Shown piece after piece: positions 1 through 9,015 of a stretch of 26,338 nt of DNA (positions within the stretch are counted from its first letter, which is position 1; every line of letters starts with the position of its first letter). The notes below the pieces were generated by a model. The model made no database searches. It was not told the DNA's origin and worked only from the letters and a program-made list of their open reading frames with translations. Source of the stretch: a virus; the IMG/VR virus record IMGVR_UViG_3300022072_000116, positions 1 through 26,338 of that record; one strand, 5' to 3'. Position numbers and translations under genes: made by a program.

Positions 1-2
1 AC

Positions 3-125
3 GCACTTAACTCGCTAGGCGCTAATGATGAGCAAGTAAAAGGATTTACACCAGCCGCTGAACCTGCGCATGTTGAGCAGGCAGCATACCAACCAGCAGA
101 AGAGTTTAAAGGGGGTGAATTTTAG
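3..125 (+). CDS. C-terminal end of an unidentified protein (partial)
   Basis: The frame beginning at base 3 is open to a TAG stop at 123-125 and gives the last 40 residues of a gene that starts before the window. The segment is rich in Ala, Pro and Glu and ends in an acidic stretch with a terminal aromatic residue (EEFKGGEF). Flexible acidic tails ending in Phe are known from phage and bacterial single-stranded DNA-binding proteins, where they recruit partners, so a DNA-metabolism role is possible. That is an inference from composition only. A terminator follows directly, and the gene converges on the structural genes, which agrees with an early or replication gene block lying to the left. 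Confidence 0.6.
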   Translation, partial: ALNSLGANDEQVKGFTPAAEPAHVEQAAYQPAEEFKGGEF

Positions 126-130
126 GTAAT

Positions 131-160
131 AAAAAAGCCACTTATTAAAGTGGCTTTTTT
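131..160. terminator. Bidirectional Rho-independent terminator
   Basis: A 7-bp stem (GCCACTT at 137-143, AAGTGGC at 148-154) with a 4-base loop has an A run on its left and a T run on its right, so it can work on both strands. It lies between the plus-strand gene ending at 125 and the minus-strand gene ending at 180 and would end both converging transcripts. Confidence 0.9.
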
Positions 161-179
161 ATTTAACTGCATTAAATAT

Positions 180-650
180 TTAGCTTAAACTTCTTAACAC
201 ATCAATGCTAATCGGTTCAATTGAAAACGTGCCAGCAGGTAAATCTTTGTTTGCTTCATCATTGCTGTAGCGGTAAACCCCAGAAGTTTTGAAATTTAGC
301 GTAACCGTAAACGCACCATTAACAACATCAACACCGAAAAGAGTTATCTCACCAGTATCGCGGCGTATTGGCATAGCGTACATTCTATCAGGTACTGCCA
401 ACTCACCACTAAAAACAATATTAGAATTTTCATAGCAAGTGATTTTAGTGAAATCACTGCTATTCATTAATGCGCCTGTAACGTTAGTGATGATGATTGG
501 TATAGCGGAATCAACCAATTCAACTGGCTCATAAAAATGCTTGTATTCGGTATGAGTTTCATTTTTAAATTGAGCAAACTCACCGTCAACAGGCAATCTA
601 TTTGGCTCTATAGCTGCGTTAATGTCTTTGTCCCATGCAATTATATTCAT
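180..650 (-). CDS. Hypothetical protein, last gene of the tail-fibre cluster
   Basis: This 156-residue protein is not recognised. It is acidic, has no signal peptide or membrane segment, and its alternating polar and hydrophobic pattern suggests beta structure. The start overlaps the previous stop as TAATG, so it is probably translationally coupled to the 209-residue protein. As the last gene after the tip, spike and deacetylase genes, it could be a fibre accessory protein, a distal receptor-binding piece or a fibre chaperone. Nothing in the sequence decides among these. The bidirectional terminator follows about 20 bases after the stop. Confidence 0.75.
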   Translation of the reverse strand: MNIIAWDKDINAAIEPNRLPVDGEFAQFKNETHTEYKHFYEPVELVDSAIPIIITNVTGALMNSSDFTKITCYENSNIVFSGELAVPDRMYAMPIRRDTGEITLFGVDVVNGAFTVTLNFKTSGVYRYSNDEANKDLPAGTFSIEPISIDVLRSLS

Positions 651-1279
651 TATAAACCCTTTGGTATAAACGTAGTGTAAAGAGCGTAAGCTTTAGCTGC
701 TGCGGTAGCTGACATGTTCACACTGCTTTGTACTGTTACTCGTAAAGATGTCTTGAACTTTAGGCCATAATCACTTTCATTTACAACTTGTAACGGAGTG
801 TGCACTGTTATGTACTCATTTGTTGAAAAGCCGTGGTCAGATACAGATCCTAATCCTATATTGTTTGCTGTTGCTGTGGATGCGTTAAAATTAGATACAT
901 ATCCTAAAATTAAAGTTTGACCAGTTGTTGATGTAGTAACTAAATATTCAATAGGAATACCGTCATCTACCTCAACCCTTACAGTGTAGGTGACAATAGG
1001 ACTGGTGTCGTTATATGGTGTGATCACATTAGTCAAAACACCTTCGCCAGTTATATCAACAATGACTTGTTCTAAAGTGTTGACCGCTGGCTGTAACTGA
1101 GCAGCAGACCAAAAAGGATTCGCAGCAGATGCGCTAGCAATTGTAGATGCAAATGTTGCGGCAGTTTGTATAGAGGAAGTGGTGTTTGATGTTTTTATGC
1201 TTGTTATACCAACAGTGCCTCTTGTTTTGTTAAGCATGGTGAATTTTGTCTCACCCTTATTTGGTACATTAATACTCAT
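650..1279 (-). CDS. Hypothetical structural protein, Ser/Thr-rich
   Basis: This 209-residue protein is of unknown family. It is very rich in Thr, Ser, Ala and Val, especially in residues 20-60, as is common in beta-rich phage fibre proteins. The C-terminal part has a sheet-like pattern. The ATG overlaps the stop of the upstream gene (ATGA), and a GGAGG Shine-Dalgarno lies just upstream, so the start is well supported. No catalytic motif is visible. By position it belongs to the adsorption gene cluster downstream of the J-like protein and may be a fibre or fibre-decorating protein. Confidence 0.75.
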   Translation of the reverse strand: MSINVPNKGETKFTMLNKTRGTVGITSIKTSNTTSSIQTAATFASTIASASAANPFWSAAQLQPAVNTLEQVIVDITGEGVLTNVITPYNDTSPIVTYTVRVEVDDGIPIEYLVTTSTTGQTLILGYVSNFNASTATANNIGLGSVSDHGFSTNEYITVHTPLQVVNESDYGLKFKTSLRVTVQSSVNMSATAAAKAYALYTTFIPKGL

Positions 1280-1656
1280 AAAAACCTCCAGTTATCTACG
1301 CCATTACTAGCAAGTTTAATCGATGTTGGTGCGTCAAATACAATGCTAGTATCCGTTATTTCAATGTTTGTTATAGTGTCAGACCCTGTAGCTGTTATCT
1401 TTGGGTTTACGCCAATGACGTTAAGAGTTACGTCCAAAGTCACGCCAGCATCAACAGAGTTAGCCAGTGGCAGCGTATAGCCTAAACTACCATCCCTTAA
1501 TTCGTTTATTCTTCTAGCGGTCAAAACACCGCCTCCAGTCATAGATATTACTGCGCTAATTACAGCAACATCTACACCGTCCTTTTTTAAATCACCTGTA
1601 AAATTAAAATCGCTGGACTGGTCTATCTGCCCAGAACTTGCTTTTAAGTTGGCCAT
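1276..1656 (-). CDS. Small beta-rich fibre-tip-like protein
   Basis: This is a protein of about 126 residues. A TTG codon at 1662 opens the frame, but an AAGGA Shine-Dalgarno lies immediately against that TTG and at ideal distance from the ATG at 1656, so I start there. That ATG overlaps the deacetylase stop (TAATG). The second half has a pattern seen at the ends of many phage fibre proteins: a GYTLPLA segment, a GSDTI segment about 45 residues on, and a terminal NWRFL. This suggests a compact beta-sandwich domain at a fibre tip or collar. A related pattern occurs at the end of the 326-residue protein at 18372-19352. Function is inferred from pattern and position only. Confidence 0.7.
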   Translation of the reverse strand: MANLKASSGQIDQSSDFNFTGDLKKDGVDVAVISAVISMTGGGVLTARRINELRDGSLGYTLPLANSVDAGVTLDVTLNVIGVNPKITATGSDTITNIEITDTSIVFDAPTSIKLASNGVDNWRFL

Positions 1657-2357
1657 TAACAATCCTTAACAGTGCAAAATTTAACGTTATTACTTTGACC
1701 GTAATTTAATACAGCCTCCAAGTCTGATGTGGTTATATGCCATTCATTAGCCCAAGGGCCAATGACATGGCCAGCAAAATAAACTGTTTCGCCCGGTTGT
1801 AGATTATCAATTGCAGTGGCTACTTTGTTAAAATTGTAGTGACCAGAATCAATACTATAAGCTGTTATTGATGGCTTACCAGATGGCAATGCAACGCTAT
1901 AATTTGTAGTGAACCCGCGAACAGCAACATAAGACTTCAACAACTCAGCATCATGCAATGGAGTTCTAGCGCCATAAGGGTAAGCAAAAGTATGAATGCC
2001 TAAGCCAATCCCACGAGCATAAGGGATAGCTGGATCAACATCAGTTGCCTTATGCTCTGTTGGCGCGAAGTCAGTAGCATTTCTGTGCCACAAACCATGA
2101 TTACCAACCTCATGGCCTGCTGCCTGAATAGCTAAGAGCTTCTGCTTCTGTAGGTTAGTAAGGTTAGGCCACTTTGAAACATACAAAGTAGCTTTTACAC
2201 CATACTTTTCAAACAGATATAAACTGTCGTAAAAACCATCAATAGCAAGGTCATCATCAAATGACAATGACACTTGCTTGGGTAGCTCGCACTGCTCAGT
2301 TGCTTGAGCAGTGACAGACATAATCGACAACATTAAAAAAACTAGATACTTAAACAT
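1656..2357 (-). CDS. Secreted NodB-type polysaccharide deacetylase
   Basis: This is a 233-residue carbohydrate esterase 4 (NodB homology) protein. Family members remove N- or O-acetyl groups from chitin-like, peptidoglycan or capsular polymers using a metal held by one Asp and two His. Visible motifs are SFDDD at 32-36 (catalytic base and metal Asp), His87-xxx-His91 in NHGLWH (metal ligands; the usual Ser/Thr after the first His is Gly here), FAYPYGAR at 124-131, and AGH with His197 as the likely late catalytic His. Residues 1-20 form a clear signal peptide (Lys3, hydrophobic core, cleavage likely after AQA), so the mature enzyme should reach the periplasm or outside. Cys23, Cys228 and Cys233 could form a disulfide. 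It lies between the tailspike gene and the fibre-tip gene. Substrate unknown. Confidence 0.88.
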   Translation of the reverse strand: MFKYLVFLMLSIMSVTAQATEQCELPKQVSLSFDDDLAIDGFYDSLYLFEKYGVKATLYVSKWPNLTNLQKQKLLAIQAAGHEVGNHGLWHRNATDFAPTEHKATDVDPAIPYARGIGLGIHTFAYPYGARTPLHDAELLKSYVAVRGFTTNYSVALPSGKPSITAYSIDSGHYNFNKVATAIDNLQPGETVYFAGHVIGPWANEWHITTSDLEAVLNYGQSNNVKFCTVKDC

Positions 2358-2359
2358 TA

Positions 2360-5110
2360 CTAACCACCTATGATTGTTACCGAAAGACCTAGATCCTCTG
2401 GCAGAGTACTTGTGTTACTCATAATTAAATTACCACCAGATATAGACAGCGTGAAAAACCCATCACTAATACTAAATCCATGTGACATTGCGTTACCAGC
2501 CCATTTAGCTACGCCATCAACCGCTAAGTTATTTGCATAACCGAATGCAGCAGGCATGTTAACGGATGTAACCGTTCCATCAGTCTTGATGTTTGCTAAT
2601 ATTACACCACTAACTCCATATGTGCCACCAGCAATTCTAAACCCGCTAACAGTTATTGTTAGATAGTGCGAAGTCTTTGTTAAATCAACGCCACTACGCA
2701 AAACCTGAGAGCTTAATGCTGTTTCAGGGAACGTCACGCGCTTGTGAGTGTAAGACCCAATATCAACCTCATATGGAATGAAGCCATTGAAAGACCCGCC
2801 ATTCTTTTTGGTTACTTCAGTAGGCACTTTTGGATCGAAGTTGCCTGACATTTGAAGTGTGCCACCGTCAAGAATAAGTCTTTTAACAACAGCGCCACCT
2901 CCAGTCATTAATGCCGTACCTGAGCCTTTAATTGTTAAAGACTCGAAGTTCATGTTTTGCGGTATAAATACGTTAGCTATTGTGCCGCCATTGTTATCAT
3001 AAACCGTTGAACCTGTGTGATCTAAAAATGATGTAGCATTGTTGCCATTGTAATAGCCAAGCGGGTAAGACGATCCACCTTCAGAGTTGCGCTTAATGAT
3101 GGCGTTTGACAATTCTTTGTTTGTAATATTAAAGCTGTTTAAGTTGTTAACCGATATATAAAAAGGTGCTGTTTCATTAAATATGCAGTTTCTTAATATA
3201 AGATTATCAACTAAAAAGTTTCTGGCATAGTTAATAAATGTCGTACCAGCTACAGCTCTGCGGTATTTAGTAAACGTACAGTCTGTTGCAATAAAGCCTT
3301 CAATAAGTGATACGGTTTCTGGTGCAGTAGGCTTTAATAGTTCACAAGTCCATACATGCAGCGAATCCTGTGCGGCATAGACAGAGTTAAGTGTTTGGCC
3401 AGTAATTGTATTTAATTGATCTTTAGCTATTGGTAAAGTCCAAGTGCCATTAAGATCACAGTTAACAAGCTCAACTAAACCAATTTTGCCACCAGCATCG
3501 TCGAACGAGTAGAAATCTAAATCATTGTTGCCGCGATGAATGCGAACTGATTCTAGTCTAACTTTATGGCCTGCAAAGTGACGAGTTACGAATAACTGCT
3601 TTGAGTAATCATAGCTGCCAATCATTGACCCGCCGTAAGCTAGGAATGATGAGTAGCCTGCAATGCGGAATCCGTCAAGAAATTGGCCGCTAAAATCTAC
3701 ATCGTGACACTCTACAATCAGACCACCATCAGTATCAACACCTTCAGTTGAAACGTAATATCCAGCCAAGCTTTCACGTATCTTGCCGCCACGAATAGTC
3801 ACCTTACCGTAACCGTTAAAGCGCAGACCTGCTCTATTAAAGTTAGCGTTACCTAACACCATGTTTTTCCATAGTGAATTAGTTGTGTTAGTGCCAGCAG
3901 CGCCAACAGGATATTGCACTGTAATGCTATCAGCAGTTTTTGCTATTACAGTGTTAAACTCATCACCAGCTACACGGATTGAGTTAGTCCACTTAGATCC
4001 GCCAGTTGCGCCAACCGCTTGGAATGATGTGGCGATAGTTTGGCCGACAACTATCTTTGCTGTCTCATAGCATGGAATGACAGTCGAACCAACAGCGACA
4101 TCAGCAGATGATGTTGTGTGACGTAAACCTAGTTGAATATCACCGCCTGCTGTTAAATCAAGATCTAAATGATGACCTGCCACACTAAAATCAAACTGAC
4201 CATCCTCTAGCCATAAAATAGCGTTTTGAACAACAATCTTTCTAACCTTTGCAGTATCAGGGATAGAATCAGCAGTTAAAGAGTAATAGCCATCGTTGAC
4301 ATAAACAACGCTATGCTCATTACATGCATTAATAAATGCCTGTGTAGCGTCGTTACCTTCGATACCTGTTGCACCATAGTCACGCAATGATGCAGATTCA
4401 GAAAGCTTATCTTCAACAGTTACAGTTACAGCGCCAACGCCTGCTTGCTTGAAAAATACAGAGTCTGCACTAGAGTTGTTATCACCGTTATCAATTGGTT
4501 GCCATAAACCACGACCAACTTCAACACCAGCTAATGGAGCTACAGAAAAGACAACTTCAAACTCATTAGGAAAGCCAACTTTTTGCTCAACGACCCATCT
4601 ATTATTGCTGGCAGAATCAACCTGAGTTTGGATCATGCCGTCCAAATAAATCTGATATCTAGTTGGCGAATAAAGCACAGTGCCCGGTACGCTAAAACGT
4701 GTTTGTGTTCCATTGGCAATGATAGGGGTTTCCCACACAGGCTTAACAGTGATCCCGTCTAAATCACCAGTGCCTTGTATTATTGCCCACTTAGTAGGAT
4801 CGAAAGTTGCACCAGTAACAAATGGAAGCGGCGCAATTGGCACATAAATATCGCCAGTAACAGCAGGATAGCGATGTGCCTCAACTTGACTAACAAGTAG
4901 TGACGCTGACCAGTCCTTGATTGGATCGCTATAAATAACACCAAGCCCATCTAATGTCTGTTGTAGCGACTTAATGACAACGCCGTTATAAGTGGTTACA
5001 TTTACACCACCTTCAACGACCTTGCCAAATGTCACTGCCATATCTTTGACTGCACATGGATCGCTATAGGGCGTGCCAGCGTTAGGTCTTGGATTGCTAT
5101 ATTCGCTCAT
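2360..5110 (-). CDS. Tailspike/tail fibre with beta-helix domain
   Basis: This 916-residue adsorption protein begins with an N-terminal region (about 1-230) like particle-binding domains of phage tailspikes, including a KSLQQTLDGLG segment at 47-57 and a sheet-rich segment around 130-205. The motif SLRDYGATG at 241-249, followed by ND-ATQAFINAC, is the classic entry into a pectate-lyase-like right-handed beta-helix, which continues with repeated V/I/L-x-G/N turns to about residue 760. The last 150 residues look like a separate trimerisation or receptor-binding domain. Such spikes bind and often depolymerise capsule or O-antigen. I cannot identify catalytic residues, so an enzymatic role is only likely. 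Its ATG directly follows the stop of the J-like gene. Confidence 0.85.
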   Translation of the reverse strand: MSEYSNPRPNAGTPYSDPCAVKDMAVTFGKVVEGGVNVTTYNGVVIKSLQQTLDGLGVIYSDPIKDWSASLLVSQVEAHRYPAVTGDIYVPIAPLPFVTGATFDPTKWAIIQGTGDLDGITVKPVWETPIIANGTQTRFSVPGTVLYSPTRYQIYLDGMIQTQVDSASNNRWVVEQKVGFPNEFEVVFSVAPLAGVEVGRGLWQPIDNGDNNSSADSVFFKQAGVGAVTVTVEDKLSESASLRDYGATGIEGNDATQAFINACNEHSVVYVNDGYYSLTADSIPDTAKVRKIVVQNAILWLEDGQFDFSVAGHHLDLDLTAGGDIQLGLRHTTSSADVAVGSTVIPCYETAKIVVGQTIATSFQAVGATGGSKWTNSIRVAGDEFNTVIAKTADSITVQYPVGAAGTNTTNSLWKNMVLGNANFNRAGLRFNGYGKVTIRGGKIRESLAGYYVSTEGVDTDGGLIVECHDVDFSGQFLDGFRIAGYSSFLAYGGSMIGSYDYSKQLFVTRHFAGHKVRLESVRIHRGNNDLDFYSFDDAGGKIGLVELVNCDLNGTWTLPIAKDQLNTITGQTLNSVYAAQDSLHVWTCELLKPTAPETVSLIEGFIATDCTFTKYRRAVAGTTFINYARNFLVDNLILRNCIFNETAPFYISVNNLNSFNITNKELSNAIIKRNSEGGSSYPLGYYNGNNATSFLDHTGSTVYDNNGGTIANVFIPQNMNFESLTIKGSGTALMTGGGAVVKRLILDGGTLQMSGNFDPKVPTEVTKKNGGSFNGFIPYEVDIGSYTHKRVTFPETALSSQVLRSGVDLTKTSHYLTITVSGFRIAGGTYGVSGVILANIKTDGTVTSVNMPAAFGYANNLAVDGVAKWAGNAMSHGFSISDGFFTLSISGGNLIMSNTSTLPEDLGLSVTIIGG

Positions 5111-7618
5111 TTAGTCAGCCTCAAAAATTTTATCGTTATATTCAGAAAGTGTAATGGTAGCTATTCCATCCCCACTGTTAGTCACTGATTTTAATGTATA
5201 GTCAGTGCCTTTTAGCTCATCATCTGGAGCTATTACATATTTAGATCCAAACTCATAATTACCGTCATTTGCAGTGTAAGCACCAGCCAAAGTAGATGAC
5301 CTAAAGCCCTTGTCAGTATAACTTAAAGCTGAACAAGTGGCTAGCGCGCCAATCGACCCATCATCCCTAGTTGTTTGAACGTAATAAGTTTTGCCCGGCT
5401 CAAAGTTAATGCGCTCACTTGTTAGATAATCACTGCCAAAAATATCAAGTATTTCACCGCCGAAAACATCATAGTCATTCATATCGCACCATCTAACCTT
5501 ATCACCTATTCGAGCTGATAAACCAAAATAATAGGTCTGAAATTCAACGCTATCACGCTGATATAGCAGGCTTCTTATTTCATAGTCCGCACGATTTTCG
5601 GCTTGATCATCACTTTGACATCCAACTAAGTTTATTTCAAGAGGGTAATTACCTGCTTCATCGCTAAGTATGTTGCCATTCACAATGCGCCTATACACTG
5701 TTTTCTCAACGTTATCTGGTTGCGTGACATAAGATATCGAAACAGAATCTTTATCACTTGGCAGCCACTGTGGGAACGATTGATTAGAATCACCAATAGT
5801 GTTACGTCGGTTAAATAGCATTGAATGTGAAGCCTTTGCTTCAATGCGGTTAAACGTCCAGCTTTGATAGTCTTTAAATGCCAACACTCTAGCGGCGTTA
5901 CAGATAACCGAAACCCTCTCTCGAAGGCCAACATCAGCGTCATCAAATGTAAAGTCAAACGTTCTTAACGCCTCAGGTAGCGCATCATTAATTCGATAAA
6001 GCTCCTCTAAGTCTACGCTGTTAATGTCGCGCTTACCTGCTATAACTAGCGTATACATAGCAGCATCAGCAAAGTCACGAGTTGCAACCAAGTTGCTGTA
6101 TTCAATTAATCCAGTTGAGCGATTGTAGTGCGGTAACTTTCTGGTCAGCTCAACATTAATCTTTGACTGATTACCTCCAACAACGCGATCACTTGCCTTA
6201 CGCTCAACCCATAGCAGTGTCACATCACCGTAATTCGGCACGTCTTGATATTCAACGCCAACAATTTGCTCAACAACAATTTTCTCAACAGTCGCACCGC
6301 CAATCTCGTCACTTGTTCTGCGCAATCTTCCTTGATATCGACCTTGTGGCAAACCCTCAAACTTATAAGTCCTGAATTGTGGATCTAGTGTTCCACCTGA
6401 TATTGATGCTGCTAATGTCTGGTCAGTACCGATAATCGGCAGCCCATCAACATCAACTTCTCTAATCTGCATCTCAAAATCAACAGTAATGTTGCCGCTA
6501 TCCTCTGCCCTTATGCCGCTTGGCATAATTACATGAAACCAAACTTGTTCGTTTTTATTGCCGCTAACGCCATACCAGCCAATCCAATTTTGAACCTCGC
6601 CACTTGAATCAGTTGCGGTTGCAGTGCCTTGGCATCCTGTGTCAGGATTTGGTGAGACAGCGCTAAGTAAAAGTATTGTCTTTGCTATTTCATTGATAGC
6701 ACCAACTTGGAATGTGCCAACCAAAGCTATCACTGTACTTGGTCCGACAACTTTTGCTAAATTTACCGTTAGATAATCACCAACAACAAGCTCCATATCG
6801 GTAATAAAATCAATGCCGTCATTATATGTTAGCTGGCAATCAGCTCCTATATTGGCAACATCAATATTTGTTCCGTCAAATTCAAACGACTTAGTATTTT
6901 TAGCCTCAAGTGATTGGCTAGTAATTTCGTTTGTTTCGCGTACCGTTATGCGCTGCTCCCAGTCTGGAATAATAACTGGTGGTATAGGTAGCTGACCGTC
7001 CCAGTCGCCAGTTTCGTATTTAGTCCAGCTTGAGTTTGGAATGCTATTAATATCGGTGTCGCTTGTTAATACTTTTGTTATGTCATATCTGCCCATGCCA
7101 ACACATAACAATTCACGCTGTATTTTCAGGTTGTTCTCGTAAAGATAAAAGCTTGGCTGAACAAAATCAGGATATGATGCGGGCGAACCAAACACTTCGG
7201 GTATGCCTTGATTCGGCCTAAATTCATTAGTTGCTGCATTTAGTTGATTGTTTGGTGAGCTACCTTGTCCTTCAGCTTGCCCCGGCACTTTTGGCGCAAG
7301 CAAAACCACCGCAGCAATTGCTAATGCTGCAACAATTACATAAAGCGCTGTAACTGGATCTGCTGGTCTAGTGATAACGGCAATACTGTCATTTTCAAGA
7401 ATAACACGGTCGGCAATATCGTTAAGCTTTTCGCTGTCGCTTATGTCTGCTGTTGAAAGTAGCAGTTCTTTATTGATGTAGATATCAGTGTGCAGCCCGC
7501 CAAAGTTAGCAGTAAAATTATCAGCTAAAAAGTCTAAAAGGTTATCACCCGCATTCGGATAATAAACCTCTTTAGCAGATAGGTTAGATGGATCGTTAAA
7601 TCTTACTAAAACTGGCAT
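5111..7618 (-). CDS. Tail tip attachment protein, lambda J / TipJ type
   Basis: This 835-residue protein resembles the J/TipJ central tip proteins of siphoviruses, which form the trimeric hub and often contact the receptor. The N-terminal 85 residues are a small globular domain. Residues 89-109 are a strongly hydrophobic Ala/Val/Leu segment, typical of this group. A Gly/Asn/Pro-rich linker then leads to a conserved FRPNQGIPEVFGSP region (133-146). The long C-terminal part is beta-rich. It follows the NlpC/P60 gene, overlapping its end by 23 bases, as J follows K and I in lambda-like tail modules. The C-terminus is shorter than in lambda J (over 1,100 residues), consistent with host recognition having moved to the separate spike gene next to it. 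Confidence 0.85.
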   Translation of the reverse strand: MPVLVRFNDPSNLSAKEVYYPNAGDNLLDFLADNFTANFGGLHTDIYINKELLLSTADISDSEKLNDIADRVILENDSIAVITRPADPVTALYVIVAALAIAAVVLLAPKVPGQAEGQGSSPNNQLNAATNEFRPNQGIPEVFGSPASYPDFVQPSFYLYENNLKIQRELLCVGMGRYDITKVLTSDTDINSIPNSSWTKYETGDWDGQLPIPPVIIPDWEQRITVRETNEITSQSLEAKNTKSFEFDGTNIDVANIGADCQLTYNDGIDFITDMELVVGDYLTVNLAKVVGPSTVIALVGTFQVGAINEIAKTILLLSAVSPNPDTGCQGTATATDSSGEVQNWIGWYGVSGNKNEQVWFHVIMPSGIRAEDSGNITVDFEMQIREVDVDGLPIIGTDQTLAASISGGTLDPQFRTYKFEGLPQGRYQGRLRRTSDEIGGATVEKIVVEQIVGVEYQDVPNYGDVTLLWVERKASDRVVGGNQSKINVELTRKLPHYNRSTGLIEYSNLVATRDFADAAMYTLVIAGKRDINSVDLEELYRINDALPEALRTFDFTFDDADVGLRERVSVICNAARVLAFKDYQSWTFNRIEAKASHSMLFNRRNTIGDSNQSFPQWLPSDKDSVSISYVTQPDNVEKTVYRRIVNGNILSDEAGNYPLEINLVGCQSDDQAENRADYEIRSLLYQRDSVEFQTYYFGLSARIGDKVRWCDMNDYDVFGGEILDIFGSDYLTSERINFEPGKTYYVQTTRDDGSIGALATCSALSYTDKGFRSSTLAGAYTANDGNYEFGSKYVIAPDDELKGTDYTLKSVTNSGDGIATITLSEYNDKIFEAD

Positions 7619-8021
7619 AGCGTCTGAACTCCACTTTATTTTTATATAAGCGCTTAAGTAAGCCTATTCTATCCCATTTTACTTGGCCTGTCCCGTTCGA
7701 GCCTTGCCCCCACGCATGAATAACACCACCCGACAAAACACGCCCGACATGTTCAAAGTCACCATTTTCATTAAACATCAGCATAATATCACCATCGCGG
7801 CCGTCTGATATTATTGTGTCATGCTCATTAACACCTTCAAGACCTGCTAAGTCGTTGGCACTAAAATCTAAGTAAGCGCTGATATCAGGCAGTTTAACAC
7901 ATTCAATTTTAGCAAATGAGTCTATAACTAGACCCCAGCAGTCATATGAGTCTGGGCCGCAAGCTCTACTAACCCAAGGCTTACCAACTGCATGGTTTAT
8001 AAATTCCGTTTGTGTCATCAT
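7596..8021 (-). CDS. NlpC/P60 tail-tip cysteine peptidase
   Basis: This 141-residue NlpC/P60 protein corresponds to the C-terminal peptidase domain of lambda K. The catalytic Cys28 lies in YDCWGLV, the catalytic His91 in EHVGRVL, and His102 in IHAWG fits the third polar residue. Such enzymes cleave peptidoglycan stem peptides during DNA entry or take part in tail-tip assembly. The JAMM domain found in front of this domain in lambda K is missing, as in many shorter homologues. Two ATGs are adjacent. The first (8021) overlaps the upstream stop as ATGA and is preferred. Confidence 0.9.
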   Translation of the reverse strand: MMTQTEFINHAVGKPWVSRACGPDSYDCWGLVIDSFAKIECVKLPDISAYLDFSANDLAGLEGVNEHDTIISDGRDGDIMLMFNENGDFEHVGRVLSGGVIHAWGQGSNGTGQVKWDRIGLLKRLYKNKVEFRRYASFSKI

Positions 8022-8518
8022 ATGATTACTTTTAAGCCGGGGAAGTCTTGCGACATATAGCGCTTTGCAACATTAATAAGTGCAGGGTTATCATCGCTAG
8101 CAGTTATCGCCACGCTATCACCTGATATTGTTATGTTACTAATCCATGCGCTAAATGTACTCGGTACGCCATTGATAAACTCTCTGTAAATATATTCAGT
8201 TTGCAGTGTGTTTGCAAAGTTTAGGTTATATAATTTAATATCCTTTAGCTTTGATTTAATATCAGTTCCTATGCGGCCTAGTTGAACCGTCATTGACATA
8301 ACACCGTCTTCGCTTACGTCTGGATGCTGTACCTGAAAATTGCCCGCTGTGAACGTTACGGTTTCGCCTGCATTTCTTGGTGCGCCACTTTCTAGCTTAA
8401 ACTCTTTATCATAAAATTGTTTATTGACGTATCGAATAACGCCAACCGCTGGATGATATACTTCGATAGTCTCGTATTTAGCTACACGCTCTCTTGTCTC
8501 GAAAAATGCCCTGCTCAT
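8018..8518 (-). CDS. Minor tail protein, DUF1833-like
   Basis: This is a 166-residue beta-rich protein between the tape-measure-side genes and the NlpC/P60 gene. Position, length and features (an N-terminal segment with a VYHPAVGVIRYVNKQF core, a central FTAGNFQV-type segment and a hydrophobic C-terminus) fit the DUF1833 group of phage tail proteins, which take the place of lambda minor tail proteins in many siphoviruses. The family call is from memory of the pattern, not a search. It probably forms part of the distal tail ring or baseplate hub. The start overlaps the previous stop (ATGA). Confidence 0.75.
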   Translation of the reverse strand: MSRAFFETRERVAKYETIEVYHPAVGVIRYVNKQFYDKEFKLESGAPRNAGETVTFTAGNFQVQHPDVSEDGVMSMTVQLGRIGTDIKSKLKDIKLYNLNFANTLQTEYIYREFINGVPSTFSAWISNITISGDSVAITASDDNPALINVAKRYMSQDFPGLKVII

Positions 8519-9015
8519 ACTTTAGGCCATCCCATATCAAACGCTTCACCAAAACAAGTGGCAGCCTTATCAAATGTTGATGTGCAGCTTTTATTAAGCA
8601 AGATATAAAGCGAACCTTCAGGGCAAGTTTTATCTTTGCTGATAATATCACGAGCCATTATTTTGGCTGAATAACTGAATGCGTCACCATTCTGACCAGT
8701 CGATTGCGGATATGTCAAAAATCTGACTTCCTGAGTTGTTAAACCTTCCTCAAGTTGAATCGGAAAATTAAACCAGCCAGAATTTTCACGGTAGTTATTT
8801 TGGTTAAGCCACATGATAAAAATGCGCGCATTGTCACGAGTAAATTTAAATGTGACATCCCAAAATGTAGGTAGGTCAGAGGTAAATAATTCCTGAAATG
8901 GCGGCCCACTATTTACATCGTTAAATCTAAACCCCTGCGGCTGATTGCGTGACTTGCTAGCCGTCTCGCAGCTAGGCAATATACTCGGCCAATTTTTATC
9001 TAATGAGCAAGCCAT
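8515..9015 (-). CDS. Probable minor tail (distal tail) protein
   Basis: This 166-residue protein is not assigned to a family with confidence. It lies directly after the tape measure gene, where siphoviruses encode lambda M-like or distal tail proteins that cap the tube. It is rich in aromatic residues (several Trp and Phe at 80-105) and has six Cys (positions 3, 16, 131, 144, 154 and near the C-terminal half), more than its neighbours. The start forms a TAATG overlap with the tape measure stop. A structural role in the tail tip is inferred from gene order. Confidence 0.72.
   Translation of the reverse strand: MACSLDKNWPSILPSCETASKSRNQPQGFRFNDVNSGPPFQELFTSDLPTFWDVTFKFTRDNARIFIMWLNQNNYRENSGWFNFPIQLEEGLTTQEVRFLTYPQSTGQNGDAFSYSAKIMARDIISKDKTCPEGSLYILLNKSCTSTFDKAATCFGEAFDMGWPKV

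Noticed and set aside
1276-1662. TTG start at 1662 for the fibre-tip-like protein.
   Set aside because: The Shine-Dalgarno abuts the TTG, leaving no spacer; the ATG at 1656 has correct spacing and the TAATG overlap.
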